A stretch of 64,000 nucleotides of DNA, taken from Ramlibacter sp. WS9. GTDB lineage: Bacteria; Pseudomonadota; Gammaproteobacteria; Burkholderiales; Burkholderiaceae_C. Below the pieces are notes generated by a model. The model did no database searches. It was not told where the DNA came from and worked only from the letters and a program-made list of their open reading frames with translations. The DNA lies in the NCBI RefSeq assembly GCF_003797765.1, contig NZ_RKMB01000029.1, forward strand, positions 1 to 64,000. Reading direction: 5' to 3'. A program made the position numbers and the translations under genes. This document shows positions 1-9,185 of the stretch, one piece after another; within the stretch, counting starts at the first letter, position 1; the number at the start of each line of letters is the position of its first letter.

Positions 1-84
1 GGTGGGGCACTCTGCGCTGCGAATGTCCCCCGTCGCGGCAAGCCGCTCCCTCCTCCTTTATTTCGCTGCGCAGAGTGCCCCACC
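1..84. repeat. Imperfect inverted repeat at left edge
   Basis: Bases 1-17 are perfectly complementary to 68-84 (arm GGTGGGGCACTCTGCGC). Allowing one mismatch, the pairing extends to 1-23 against 62-84, around a loop of about 38 bases. Bases 68-94 recur at 41686-41712 with 25 of 27 identical, which marks this as a dispersed element rather than a chance palindrome. The window starts inside or at the edge of the element, so its left boundary is unknown. It lies downstream of the leftward Bug-protein gene and could act as a transcription end. No transposase is linked to it. Confidence 0.6.
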
Positions 85-156
85 ACCCCGATCCGGGAAG
101 GCTGTTGGTATTCGGCCGTTGCGCGCCGATGAGATCAGATCCGGCGTGACAACCCC

Positions 157-1110
157 CTACTCCGCCTTGAACCCCGACGCCTTGATCGGCGTTTCCCACT
201 TCTTCAGGTGCTCGGCCTGGGTGGCTCCCAACTGCGGCCCCGGCGCGTGGTTGGGCACCAGGCCGTAGGCATAGATGCGCTCCTGAATCTCCGGCGCCTT
301 CAGCGCGTCGGCGACCGCGCGGTCGATGCGCGCGACGACGTCGGCCGGCATGCCCGGGGGGCCGTACAGACCGAAGAACGCATCGGCCGTGCTGTTGATG
401 CCCTGCTCTTTCAACGTCGGCACATCCGGCAGCGCGCGATTGCGCGCTTCGCCCGTCACCGCCAGGATGCGCACCTTGCCCGCCTTGTGGTGCTCCAGCG
501 TCTCCGACGCCGTGTCGACCATCAGCGGGACCTGCCCGCCGATCAGGTCCTGCGCGGCGGGCGCGCCGCCCTTGTACGCGATGTGCGTGAGCGGAACCCC
601 AGCGGCCTGGCTCAAGAGCATCCCCGCGAAATGCGGCACCGTGCCCGCGCCGGACGTGGCGTAGTTGGCCTTGGTGGGGTTGGCTTTCATCCAGGCCAGC
701 ACCGACTTGAGATCGCCGGCCGGTGCGCCCGGTCCCGCCGTCACCGCGAAGTCGAACGTGACGATGCGCGAGACCGGCGTGAAGTCCTTGATCGGGTCGT
801 ACGGCAGGTTGTTGTAGAGCCAGGGCGCGATCACCATCGCGCCGCTGGGCGACAGCACCAGGTTCTGCCCATCGGGCGGCATGCGCTTGAGCTCGCCGAG
901 GATGAGGCGGCCCGCGGCGCCCGGCTTGTTGTCGACCACGACGTTCTGGCCGAGCGAGACTTTCATTTTTTCGGCGAGCACGCGGGCGATGGTGTCGGCC
1001 GAGCCCCCGGGCGGGAAACCGATCCAGATTTTCATCGTTCGCTCTTGCGCCAGCACGGCGGGAGCGGCGAGCGTGGCCGCGGCGAGGGCGGCGAATTGGC
1101 GGCGTTTCAT
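157..1110 (-). CDS. Bug-family tripartite tricarboxylate transporter substrate-binding protein
   Basis: This 317-residue periplasmic binding protein belongs to the Bug/TctC family, which is hugely expanded in Burkholderiales and binds small carboxylates. The N-terminus carries a Tat-like leader (MKRRQFAALAAATLAAPAVLAQ), followed by the family's conserved early motif IWIGFPPGGSADTIAR and the later segment VVDNKPGAAGRL. Length is typical. The ATG at 1110 has an AAGGAG ribosome site. No TctA or TctB membrane genes are adjacent, so it is an orphan binding protein, as most Bug proteins are. It is divergent from the amidohydrolase at 1214, and its ligand may be a substrate of that enzyme (inference). 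Confidence 0.93.
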   Translation of the reverse strand: MKRRQFAALAAATLAAPAVLAQERTMKIWIGFPPGGSADTIARVLAEKMKVSLGQNVVVDNKPGAAGRLILGELKRMPPDGQNLVLSPSGAMVIAPWLYNNLPYDPIKDFTPVSRIVTFDFAVTAGPGAPAGDLKSVLAWMKANPTKANYATSGAGTVPHFAGMLLSQAAGVPLTHIAYKGGAPAAQDLIGGQVPLMVDTASETLEHHKAGKVRILAVTGEARNRALPDVPTLKEQGINSTADAFFGLYGPPGMPADVVARIDRAVADALKAPEIQERIYAYGLVPNHAPGPQLGATQAEHLKKWETPIKASGFKAE

Positions 1111-1213
1111 GAGCGGCTCCTTCGGTAATCGGGTAAATTTATCGGATGCATGCTAACTCGCCATCAGGGCGGACCCGTGCGGAGACAAAAGTACCACAAC
1201 AGGAGAAGTACGC

Positions 1214-2194
1214 ATGACGGTCATCGATGTCCACACCCACATGTTCACCACCCAGTGGCTCGAACTGCTCAAGAAGGAAGGCGGCCAGTACAACATCCAG
1301 ACGCGCCCGGACGGGCAGCAGGAAATCTTCCGCGGCAACACCCCGGTCGTGCTGCCGCAGAAAGGCCATTTCGACTGGGCCCTGCGCATCAAGCACATGG
1401 ACGAGGCCGGCGTCGATGTTTCCGTGGTCTCGCTCACCTGCCCCAACGTGTACTGGGGCGGCGAGGAAGTGAGCTGCCGCGCGGCGGCTGAAGCCAACGA
1501 CAACGTGGCGCAGGCGCAAGGGAAGTACCCCGACCGCATTCGCTGGTTCGCGTCCTTGCCATGGGAGTACCCGCAGCGCGCCATCGAGGAGCTGAACCGC
1601 AGCTGCGTTCAAGGCGCCGTGGGCGTGATGGTGCTGGCCAATGTGGCGGGCAAGAGCCTCACCGACCCGATGTTCGCGCCGATCTGGGCCGAAATCGACA
1701 AGCGCTCCCTGCCGGTGCTCGTGCACCCCACGGACCCACCGGGCGTCGACCTGATGGACATGGCCAAGTTCGACTTGAGCTGGTCCGTCGGCTTCATGTT
1801 CGACACCACGCTCGCGATCACGCGGATGATCTTCGAAGGCTTCTTCGACCAGTACCCGAACATGAAGGTCATCGCCTCGCACGGCGGCGGCACCCTGCCC
1901 TACCTGGTCGGGCGTTTTGAAAAGGGCGATGAGGTGGAGCTGCCTTCTCGCCGCCAGATGAAGCGCAAGCCCGCCGACTACCTGCGCCACATCTATTACG
2001 ACAGCATCACCTACGACGTGCGCAGCTTGAAGTACCTGATCGAGATCGTCGGCCCCGAGCACGTGATGTTCGGCACGGACTGGCCGCATTGGGTGCACGA
2101 CACGAAGGGCGCGTTTACGAACACCGCGCGGTTGCCCGAAGCGCAGATGCAAGCGGTGCGCTCCGGGAATGCGGTGAGGGTGTTCGGGTTCTAG
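1214..2194 (+). CDS. ACMSD-like amidohydrolase (metal-dependent decarboxylase/hydrolase)
   Basis: This 326-residue TIM-barrel amidohydrolase belongs to the family of 2-amino-3-carboxymuconate-6-semialdehyde decarboxylase. The metal ligands are recognisable: HxH near the start (IDVHTHMF, residues 5-11), a histidine in VLVHPTDP, another in VIASHGGG, and the late aspartate in FGTDWPHW. The family decarboxylates or hydrolyses aromatic breakdown products with a bound divalent metal. The start is supported by AGGAG upstream of the ATG. Its divergent partner is a Bug-type carboxylate-binding protein, which fits an aromatic or carboxylic acid pathway. The exact substrate cannot be read from sequence. 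Confidence 0.9.
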   Translation: MTVIDVHTHMFTTQWLELLKKEGGQYNIQTRPDGQQEIFRGNTPVVLPQKGHFDWALRIKHMDEAGVDVSVVSLTCPNVYWGGEEVSCRAAAEANDNVAQAQGKYPDRIRWFASLPWEYPQRAIEELNRSCVQGAVGVMVLANVAGKSLTDPMFAPIWAEIDKRSLPVLVHPTDPPGVDLMDMAKFDLSWSVGFMFDTTLAITRMIFEGFFDQYPNMKVIASHGGGTLPYLVGRFEKGDEVELPSRRQMKRKPADYLRHIYYDSITYDVRSLKYLIEIVGPEHVMFGTDWPHWVHDTKGAFTNTARLPEAQMQAVRSGNAVRVFGF

Positions 2195-2198
2195 CGGG

Positions 2199-3905
2199 TC
2201 AGGGAAGGCTCTCGGCCGGCGGAAAGACGAGGGTGAACGTCGCGCCTTCACCCGGCGCCGCCTCGACCTGCACGTTACCGCCATGCCGCTCCATGATGCG
2301 CCTGACGTTGGCCAGTCCCATGCCGGTCCCCTCGAAGGCAGCAACGGTGTGCAGGCGCTCGAACGGCCGGAACAGCCGGCCGGCCTGCGCCATGTCGAAA
2401 CCGATCCCGTTGTCGCTGATGCGGACCCGGCTGCCGCCCGCAGGATCGGCTTCGCCCTCGACCCGGATCTGCGGCTGCTCGCGCCCCCGGCTGTACTTCA
2501 CTGCGTTGGAGAGCAGGTTGACCAGCGCGAGCAGCAGCAGCGAAGGATCGCCGCGCACGGTCGGCAGCGGGCCGATCACCCACGCGACCGGGGCGCCGGT
2601 ATCGGTGGCCAAGGTGTTTCGCGCTTCCTGCAGCAGCAGATTCAAGTCCACCGCTTCCGCGTCGATTTCTTTCTGGCCGAGCCGGGCGAACTCGAGCAAG
2701 CTGCGGATCATGCGATGCGCCGTACTGGCGGCGCCGATGATGCGTTCCAGGTGCGACGCGTCCTTCTCCCCGATCAGGTGACCGCTTTGACGCTGGATCA
2801 CCTGGGCGAACGCGCCGATGGTGACGATCGGCTGCTGCAGGTCATGCGCCAGCCCACCGGCGAAAGCGTCCAGGTCGCGATTGGCGGCTTCCAGCTTGGT
2901 ACTGAGGCGCTGCAGATCTTCGGCGCGGCGCCGCTGGGCCTCGTTGGCTTCGACCAGCCGCGCGTACAGCATGCTGTTTTCGAGCAAGAGCACGGCCAGG
3001 ATGAAGCTGCTCGCCACAAGCCCGTACACGCGCCCGATGTACCACCCCAGGTCGTAGCGCGCATGGTTGAAAACCGAGGCCAGCGCCGAGTCCGCGGCCC
3101 ACACGCACAACACCACCATCAGCCACAGGTCGATGACCGAGTGGGGGCGGCGCCACGCGAGCAGCGCGAACGCGGCGAGGCACACCAGCCATGTGAGGGT
3201 TGCCACCGCCGCCTTCGCCTGCGCGTCCATGTGGCCCGCCATCAGCGGCAATTGCAGCGATGTCCAGCGGGCGACCGCGACGCATGCCACCGCGACCGCC
3301 AATGTGAGCCCGATCCCCACCGCCAGCTCGACCATGGCCCTGGCGCTGGACACCGGGCGCGCGTGATGACCGCGTCCCGTCAGCAGCGTGTAGCCCATGA
3401 CGAGCAGCGGAAACCCGGCGTGCCAGAGAAAGTAGAGCCAGGCGGTGGTCTGCCCGCCGCCCATCAGCCCGCCGGGCGCGAACAAGCCGGGGAAGCTGAG
3501 GGCATGCGCAACGGCCATGAGCGCGCTGAACAGGTAGGCGCAAGCCAGCACGAGGAGTCCGCGGAACCTCAGGATCGTGTATTGCCCGAGCAGCAGCGTC
3601 ATCGTGATCATGTCGACGACGATCAAGGCCGACTGGTAGATGGGCAGGAAGGCCGGCACTTGCGGCCAGGGGACCTTTGCGGATGGAGCCAACGCGAGAA
3701 ACAGGGCCACGGAAAGAAGCCCCACGGCCCACGCGGCGTACCACTGGCTGCGGCCGGGACTCAGGGTGGAGAGGAAGGGGGACCGGCTGCTTGCGACGTA
3801 GCCCTGGTCCACGCGCCGCGCGTCGAACGCATACGCAGCGTCGTGGCCGCGATCACCGGTGTCGGACCGCCACGCGAGGCTCTCAAGTGCTCGTTGAGCT
3901 TCCAT
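2199..3905 (-). CDS. MASE4-domain sensor histidine kinase
   Basis: The predicted product is 568 residues. The frame stays open further upstream, but the ATG at 3905 has a strong GGGAGGAAG ribosome site and gives a sensible N-terminus. Residues about 55-310 form several membrane helices matching the MASE4 sensor domain, including LPIYQSALIVVDMIT and LMAVAHALSFPG. The phosphoacceptor His354 lies in GGLAHDLQQPI. The ATPase has the N-box around Asn466-Asn467, DNGIGFD (498-504) and GTGMGL (526-531). It has no linked response regulator, so it is an orphan kinase whose signal is unknown. It is divergent from the VWA gene at 4144, across about 240 bp that must hold both promoters. Confidence 0.9.
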   Translation of the reverse strand: MEAQRALESLAWRSDTGDRGHDAAYAFDARRVDQGYVASSRSPFLSTLSPGRSQWYAAWAVGLLSVALFLALAPSAKVPWPQVPAFLPIYQSALIVVDMITMTLLLGQYTILRFRGLLVLACAYLFSALMAVAHALSFPGLFAPGGLMGGGQTTAWLYFLWHAGFPLLVMGYTLLTGRGHHARPVSSARAMVELAVGIGLTLAVAVACVAVARWTSLQLPLMAGHMDAQAKAAVATLTWLVCLAAFALLAWRRPHSVIDLWLMVVLCVWAADSALASVFNHARYDLGWYIGRVYGLVASSFILAVLLLENSMLYARLVEANEAQRRRAEDLQRLSTKLEAANRDLDAFAGGLAHDLQQPIVTIGAFAQVIQRQSGHLIGEKDASHLERIIGAASTAHRMIRSLLEFARLGQKEIDAEAVDLNLLLQEARNTLATDTGAPVAWVIGPLPTVRGDPSLLLLALVNLLSNAVKYSRGREQPQIRVEGEADPAGGSRVRISDNGIGFDMAQAGRLFRPFERLHTVAAFEGTGMGLANVRRIMERHGGNVQVEAAPGEGATFTLVFPPAESLP

Positions 3906-4143
3906 ACTTCCTCCCTCGAGGCGCGGCAAATGCCCGCTCGTGAAATATACGCGGGTTAGGGCTTGCAGAGAAGCGACACGTGGAAGCAACGCGCGGCTAT
4001 CGCGACTCGCCCGAGGCAACCACGCGGGCTGAAAGAAGATGTCTAGTATTTTTGGCGTATGTACCGCGCTTGCTTCATTGAGATAAGCTGTCCGGTGAAC
4101 GACCTGCCCATGCGATGAGAAAGCCCAGTTCGAGGCGCTGACC

Positions 4144-5181
4144 ATGTTTTTCTTGTGGCCGCAATATCTTTGGTTGCTGGTGGCTCTGCCCCTGCTGCCA
4201 TTGCTGTACCTGTGGCTGCTGCGCCGGCGGGGTAAGCCCGCTGTGCGTTACAGCAGCCTGGGCGTCGTGCGGGCCGCTGTAGCTGGAACGCACTGGCGGC
4301 GGCACGTGCCGCCCGCACTGGTGCTGCTCGCATGTTCAGTGCTGCTGGTTGCGGCCGCGCGGCCCGCCGCGCAGGTGACGCTGCCCTGGGCGCGGGCGAC
4401 GATCATGCTGTCCATCGACGTGTCGCTCAGCATGCGCGTCACCGACGTCAAGCCGACGCGGCTGGTGGCGGCACAAGACGCGGCGAAACTGTTCCTGCGC
4501 GACCTCCCCAGGAACATCGAGGTGGGGCTGGTCACTTTCGCCGGCAGCAGCCAGATCGCGCAGCGCGCCACGCTGGACCGCGCCCTGCTCGTCGAGGCCA
4601 TCAACGGCTTCCAGATGCAGATGGGAACGGCCGTCGGCAGTTCGATCGTCCAGTGCCTGGCCGAGCTGTTTCCCGATCACGGCATCGACGTGGGCGACAT
4701 GGTGTTCGGCAGCAAGCGGCAAGGGCGCAGCCTGGACGACAGGGCCAAGCCACCGCCCAAGCAGATCGAACCGGTGGCGCCGGGTTCGTACAACTCGGCC
4801 GCCATCATTCTCCTGAGCGACGGCCGCCGCACCACCGGCATCGACACGCTGGTGGCGGCAAAGATGGCGGCCGACCGCGGCGTGCGCATTTACGTCGTAG
4901 GACTGGGAACAGTCGATGGCGAAGCCTTCTCCGCCGAAGGCATGCCGATGTACCTGCGGCTGGACGAGCCGACGCTGCGCGAAGTGGCGCGCATGACCGG
5001 CGGTGAATACCACCATGCCGACACGGCGGAGAGATTGCGCAGCGTGTATGAGACGCTCGGCTCGCGCCTGCAGGTGCAGACGCGCGAGACCGAGCTCGCG
5101 GGGCCCCTCGCATTGATCGCGGCACTGCTGGCGGGCGCGGCTGCAGTGCTGTCGCTGATCTGGTTCCGGCGCATCGCGTAA
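4144..5181 (+). CDS. Membrane-anchored VWA domain protein (BatA-like)
   Basis: This 345-residue protein has two N-terminal hydrophobic helices (about 6-26 and 57-72), a von Willebrand A domain, and a C-terminal helix (about 319-340) followed by a short basic tail. The metal-ion-dependent adhesion site reads SIDVSLSM, with Asp92, Ser94 and Ser96. The topology matches BatA/BatB proteins of aerotolerance or MoxR-associated loci. No MoxR ATPase or DUF58 partner is next to it, which is unusual for that group. The VWA core has an insertion of about 35 residues (KRQGRSLDDRAKPPPKQ region). A GAGG site precedes the ATG. Confidence 0.88.
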   Translation: MFFLWPQYLWLLVALPLLPLLYLWLLRRRGKPAVRYSSLGVVRAAVAGTHWRRHVPPALVLLACSVLLVAAARPAAQVTLPWARATIMLSIDVSLSMRVTDVKPTRLVAAQDAAKLFLRDLPRNIEVGLVTFAGSSQIAQRATLDRALLVEAINGFQMQMGTAVGSSIVQCLAELFPDHGIDVGDMVFGSKRQGRSLDDRAKPPPKQIEPVAPGSYNSAAIILLSDGRRTTGIDTLVAAKMAADRGVRIYVVGLGTVDGEAFSAEGMPMYLRLDEPTLREVARMTGGEYHHADTAERLRSVYETLGSRLQVQTRETELAGPLALIAALLAGAAAVLSLIWFRRIA

Positions 5182-5208
5182 GCAATCAGACGACGGGCGA
5201 AGGCGGAC

Positions 5209-6135
5209 TCATCGCCCCCAGGCCCGGCCGATGGCCGAAAGCGCGGCCTCCACGACCGGCGACCGGGGCGCCGCTGCGCGCGCGATGAAGCAAAGCGAGG
5301 TCGGCAGCGCGACGCGGTCCGCGATCACCAGCCCCTCCGCCTGGCTGAGCTGGATGGCCGTCGCATCACGCGCCAGTGCCAGGCCCACGCCGGAGCGCAC
5401 GAGCGCCAGCATCGACACCTCCTGGTCCACCAACGACACGCCGCGCTGCTTCAAGCCCAGCGGCTCGAGCGTCGCCGCGAGCAGCCGGGCGTGAACGGAG
5501 TCCGGGGGTGTGACGATCCAGGGCAACGCCATCAGCCCGGCCCAGTCCTGGCCGTGCACGCGCGATTCCCAGCCACGCGGGGCGATCACGCGGTAGGTGA
5601 AACGCGTCAGCACTTCGCTGTGCAGTTTCACGGCCTTCGCCTCGCCGCGCAGCGCGGCCGCGTCAGCCACCGGATCACCGACGTAGTAGCCGACGTCGAT
5701 CTCACGCGCGAGCAGCCGCTCCAGCGTGTTGCCGCTCATCCCGTGGCGCAGCTCCGGACGGATCTCGGGCGCCTGCGCAACCAGCTCCTGCAGGAACGCC
5801 CCGAGCCGGGTGAACTCCGGGTCAAGGATCGTGCCGATGCGCAGCTTGCCGCGCACCCGTGCGGTGAGGCGCTGGGCCGCCACCGAAAAGTCGGCGAGCC
5901 CTTCGAGCGCCCGCTCCGCGTGCGGAAGGAGCGCCAGCCCGTCGGGCGTAAGCGCCACGCCGGCGGATTCACGTGTGAACAGCTCCAGTTGAAGCAGGCT
6001 CTGCAGCTCCTTCAGCTGCAGGCTGACCGCCGGCTGGCTGAGGAACAATTTTTCCGCCGCGCGCGACACGTTGCGCTCGCGCGCGACGGTGACGAAGGTG
6101 TGCAGCAGGCGGGTGTCGAGGGGGCGGGACGTCAT
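5209..6135 (-). CDS. LysR-family transcriptional regulator
   Basis: This 308-residue protein has an N-terminal winged helix-turn-helix (residues about 8-67, with [24 protein letters not shown] split across the recognition helix) and a C-terminal periplasmic-binding-like effector domain. It is transcribed away from the GMC oxidoreductase gene at 6207 across 71 bp. This is the classical arrangement for a LysR regulator controlling its divergent neighbour. I could not see a clear dyad in this short gap, so regulation is inferred from layout only. Confidence 0.93.
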   Translation of the reverse strand: MTSRPLDTRLLHTFVTVARERNVSRAAEKLFLSQPAVSLQLKELQSLLQLELFTRESAGVALTPDGLALLPHAERALEGLADFSVAAQRLTARVRGKLRIGTILDPEFTRLGAFLQELVAQAPEIRPELRHGMSGNTLERLLAREIDVGYYVGDPVADAAALRGEAKAVKLHSEVLTRFTYRVIAPRGWESRVHGQDWAGLMALPWIVTPPDSVHARLLAATLEPLGLKQRGVSLVDQEVSMLALVRSGVGLALARDATAIQLSQAEGLVIADRVALPTSLCFIARAAAPRSPVVEAALSAIGRAWGR

Positions 6136-6206
6136 TTGCGCAGCTTATATCACCCGGGCCCGATCTCATTGGACCGGGCAGCGCGGCGGGCCTAGATTCG
6201 CTGGCC

Positions 6207-7874
6207 ATGAGCACCCTCCCCGCATCTCCCTGCCTCGAAGTCGACTACATCATCGTGGGCGGCGGTTCCGCCGGCGCACTGCTGGCGAATCGCCTCAGCG
6301 CCGATCCGGAATGCAGCGTCCTTCTTCTCGAAGCGGGCGGGGCCGACACCTATCCCTGGATCCACATTCCGGTGGGCTACCTGTACTGCATCGACAACCC
6401 GCGCACGGACTGGCGCTTCCGCACCGAGCCCGACGCGGGCCTCAACGGCCGCTCGTTGCTGTACCCGCGCGGCAAGGTGCTGGGCGGCTGTTCCAGCATC
6501 AACGGCATGCTCTACATGCGGGGCCAGGCGCGCGACTACGACGCCTGGGCGGCCCTGACCGGCGAGCGCGAATGGGACTGGGCGCACGCCCTGCCGGACT
6601 TCATGTGCCACGAGAACCACCACCGCGCCCGCGCGGCGGGCGAAGCCGATGCGACCCTTCGCGGTGCCCATGGCGCGGGCGGTGAGTGGCGCGTGGAAAA
6701 GCAGCGGCTGCGCTGGGACTTGCTCGACGCTTTCGCGCGCGCCGCGCAGCAGGCTGGTGTGCCGGCGACGGAAGACTTCAACCGCGGCGACAACGAAGGC
6801 GTCGGCTATTACGAGGTGAACCAGAAGGATGGCTGGCGCTGGAACACATCCAAGGCTTTCCTGCGCCCGGTGCGGCACAGGCGCAACCTGCGCGTCCTGA
6901 CCCACGCGCGCGTGTCGCGCCTGCTGATCGCGAACAGCGCGGGGACAGGTCCTGTGTGCCAGGGCGTCGAAGCGGTGGTGGGCCAGGAGCAGCTGCAGGC
7001 CCGGGCAAAACGGGAAGTGATTCTTGCCGCGGGCGCCATCGGCACACCGCAGCTGCTCCAGCTGTCCGGCATCGGCCCGGGCGCGCTCCTGCAGCGCCAC
7101 GGCATCCCGGTGGTGCGCGAATTGCGTGGCGTTGGCGGCAACCTGCAGGACCACTTGCAGGTGCGCGCCGTCTTCAAGGTGCAAGGCGCCAAGACCCTCA
7201 ACACCATTGCCAACAGCTGGTGGGGCAAGGCGATGATCGGTGCGGAATACGCGCTGCGCCGCACCGGCCCCATGAGCATGGCGCCTTCGCAGCTGTGCGC
7301 CATCACGCGCAGCGACCCCGCGCAGCCGCACGCCAACATTCAATACCACGTACAGCCGCTCAGCCTGCCCGCGTTCGGCAAGCCACTGCACGGCTTCCCG
7401 GCGTTCACGGCCAGCGTGTGCAATCTGAACCCGAGCAGCCGCGGCACGGTGACCATCCGCGGCGCCGACCCGGACCTCGCGCCCGCGATCGCGCCCAACT
7501 ACCTGAGCACGACAGAGGACCGTCAGGTGGCCGCCGACTCGCTGCGGGTCACGCGACGCATCGTCGCGCAGCCCGCGCTGGCCCCGTACAAGCCGGCGGA
7601 ATTCCTGCCAGGTGCGCACTTCGAGTCCGACGACGACCTAGCCCGGCTGGCGGGCGACATCGCAACCACCATCTTCCACCCGGTAGGCACAGCGCGCATG
7701 GGCCGCGCGAGCGATGCCGATGCGGTGGTCGATCCGCACCTGCGTGTGATCGGCGTTCGCAACCTGCGCGTGGTGGACGCCAGCGTGATGCCAACGATCA
7801 CCAGCGGCAACACCAACAGCCCGACTCTCATGGTCGCGGAGAAAGCGGCCCGCTGGATTCTGGCGGGCCGCTAA
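6207..7874 (+). CDS. GMC-family FAD-dependent oxidoreductase
   Basis: This 555-residue flavoprotein belongs to the glucose-methanol-choline oxidoreductase family, related to choline and alcohol dehydrogenases. The FAD-binding dinucleotide fold is at the N-terminus ([19 protein letters not shown], residues about 12-30). The GMC signature [16 protein letters not shown] follows, and the C-terminus has the catalytic His region ([10 protein letters not shown]) and the family ending around [16 protein letters not shown]. Members oxidise alcohols and pass electrons to quinone or other acceptors. The alcohol substrate is not predictable. It is divergent from the LysR gene at 5209-6135. Confidence 0.93.
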   Translation: MSTLPASPCLEVDYIIVGGGSAGALLANRLSADPECSVLLLEAGGADTYPWIHIPVGYLYCIDNPRTDWRFRTEPDAGLNGRSLLYPRGKVLGGCSSINGMLYMRGQARDYDAWAALTGEREWDWAHALPDFMCHENHHRARAAGEADATLRGAHGAGGEWRVEKQRLRWDLLDAFARAAQQAGVPATEDFNRGDNEGVGYYEVNQKDGWRWNTSKAFLRPVRHRRNLRVLTHARVSRLLIANSAGTGPVCQGVEAVVGQEQLQARAKREVILAAGAIGTPQLLQLSGIGPGALLQRHGIPVVRELRGVGGNLQDHLQVRAVFKVQGAKTLNTIANSWWGKAMIGAEYALRRTGPMSMAPSQLCAITRSDPAQPHANIQYHVQPLSLPAFGKPLHGFPAFTASVCNLNPSSRGTVTIRGADPDLAPAIAPNYLSTTEDRQVAADSLRVTRRIVAQPALAPYKPAEFLPGAHFESDDDLARLAGDIATTIFHPVGTARMGRASDADAVVDPHLRVIGVRNLRVVDASVMPTITSGNTNSPTLMVAEKAARWILAGR

Positions 7875-7908
7875 CGGGAAGCTGACGGGAAGGGCTTTCG
7901 CCCGGCTT

Positions 7909-8973
7909 TTAGAAGCTGTGGCGCACGCCGAATTCGTAGCCGTTCGACGAACCGTTGGGCGCCGTCACCGCGCCATTGAGCGACTGCGCGGCGCCGCCGC
8001 TGTTGGCGACGTGCGCGAACGTTCCGTAGAGCGCAGTCCGCTTGCTCAGGTTGTGCACGTAGCCCAGCGCCAGTTTCTTGGTGGTGGGATTGCCGGCCGA
8101 GTCGAGCTTGTAGCGCGAGTACGAAGCGCGGATCACGCCGGCGCCGACCGGCACGTGCGTGCCGACCAGGTAGCCGTTGCCATCCACGGCGCCGATGCTG
8201 TCGCTGGCGTAGTGCGCCATGACTTTCGCCGCGCCGAAGTCCCACGAACCGCCGACGTTGTTCTGGCGGACGTCACCACTCAGGTATGAGGTGCGGCTGA
8301 CGGCGAGGGCGACGTCGAACGGGCCGCTGCCGAAGCCAACCAGCGCACCGGTGCCACGGCCGTCGCTCGAGTTGGCGGCGCTGCTGGGGTTCTCGCCCAT
8401 GTAGTGCTGCACGGTGCCGTAGAAGCCGCTGCCGTGGCCCCAGCCGTTCGTGTTGTACAGATAGGCGATGGAGTTCGATGCGCGCACGTAGGTCGGCATG
8501 CCGCCGATGGGCGACATCAAGGTCTGCGTGGTACCGACGCCGTCGGTGCCGAACGCGTCGAAGATACTGACGATGCGGAACTGCGGCGTGTAGTCGCGCC
8601 CGAAGCGCAGCTCGCCCCAGCTGCCCGCCAGGCTCACCGTGGACTGCCGGTTGAAGGTCAGCCCGCCGCCGCCCGAGCCGCCCGACGGCTGGTTGTTGGT
8701 GCTGGTTCCCTGGCCCGAGCCATCGTCGTTGTTGAGGCCGGCCTCGAGAACGAACGATGCGGACATACCGCCGCCCAGGTCTTCGACACCGCGAAAGCCG
8801 ATGGCCGAAGCGTTGTAGCCGGAGCTCTTGAGCTGCGTCATGCTGGAAACGCTGCCGGTGCCGCGCGCCAGTGCCGCGTCCACCCGGCCATACAGCGTGA
8901 CGGAAGATTGTGCGCATGCTGCGCCGGCTGCGAGTGCCGCGATGCCGGCGAGTGCGATCTTTGTGCGATTCAT
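7909..8973 (-). CDS. Gram-negative porin (Burkholderiales OmpC-type)
   Basis: This is a 354-residue outer-membrane trimeric beta-barrel porin. The start at ATG 8973 gives a clean Sec signal peptide (MNRTKIALAGIAALAAGAACAQ), then the hallmark first strand SSVTLYGRVDAAL. The last residues are GVRHSF, with the terminal phenylalanine used for outer-membrane insertion. It has Gly/Ser-rich loops, including GSGQGTSTNNQPSGGSGGGG in an early external loop. It supplies general diffusion of small solutes. It stands alone, convergent with the GMC gene and downstream of the SEL1-like gene. Confidence 0.94.
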   Translation of the reverse strand: MNRTKIALAGIAALAAGAACAQSSVTLYGRVDAALARGTGSVSSMTQLKSSGYNASAIGFRGVEDLGGGMSASFVLEAGLNNDDGSGQGTSTNNQPSGGSGGGGLTFNRQSTVSLAGSWGELRFGRDYTPQFRIVSIFDAFGTDGVGTTQTLMSPIGGMPTYVRASNSIAYLYNTNGWGHGSGFYGTVQHYMGENPSSAANSSDGRGTGALVGFGSGPFDVALAVSRTSYLSGDVRQNNVGGSWDFGAAKVMAHYASDSIGAVDGNGYLVGTHVPVGAGVIRASYSRYKLDSAGNPTTKKLALGYVHNLSKRTALYGTFAHVANSGGAAQSLNGAVTAPNGSSNGYEFGVRHSF

Positions 8974-9185
8974 GAAAACTGTCTCTCCAAGTATGTGTTG
9001 TGAAGCAGCGTCCACCGTGAACGCCGCAATTCATTGCACCGCGCCCGCGCGTTGGAGAAAAGAACATCCGGGGAACAAACAGGCGCCAGACATGCGTGCA
9101 GTTGCGACGCTGCGACGCGAGGCCTTCGACCGCAATGAAAGCAGCGAGCGAGCACGCTTTTTGTTGCGGCCCGCGCGCGCCCATC

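Noticed and set aside
7885-7912. Terminator between the GMC gene and porin gene
   Set aside because: Only a four-base GGGC/GCCC stem precedes TTTT, which is too weak to annotate.
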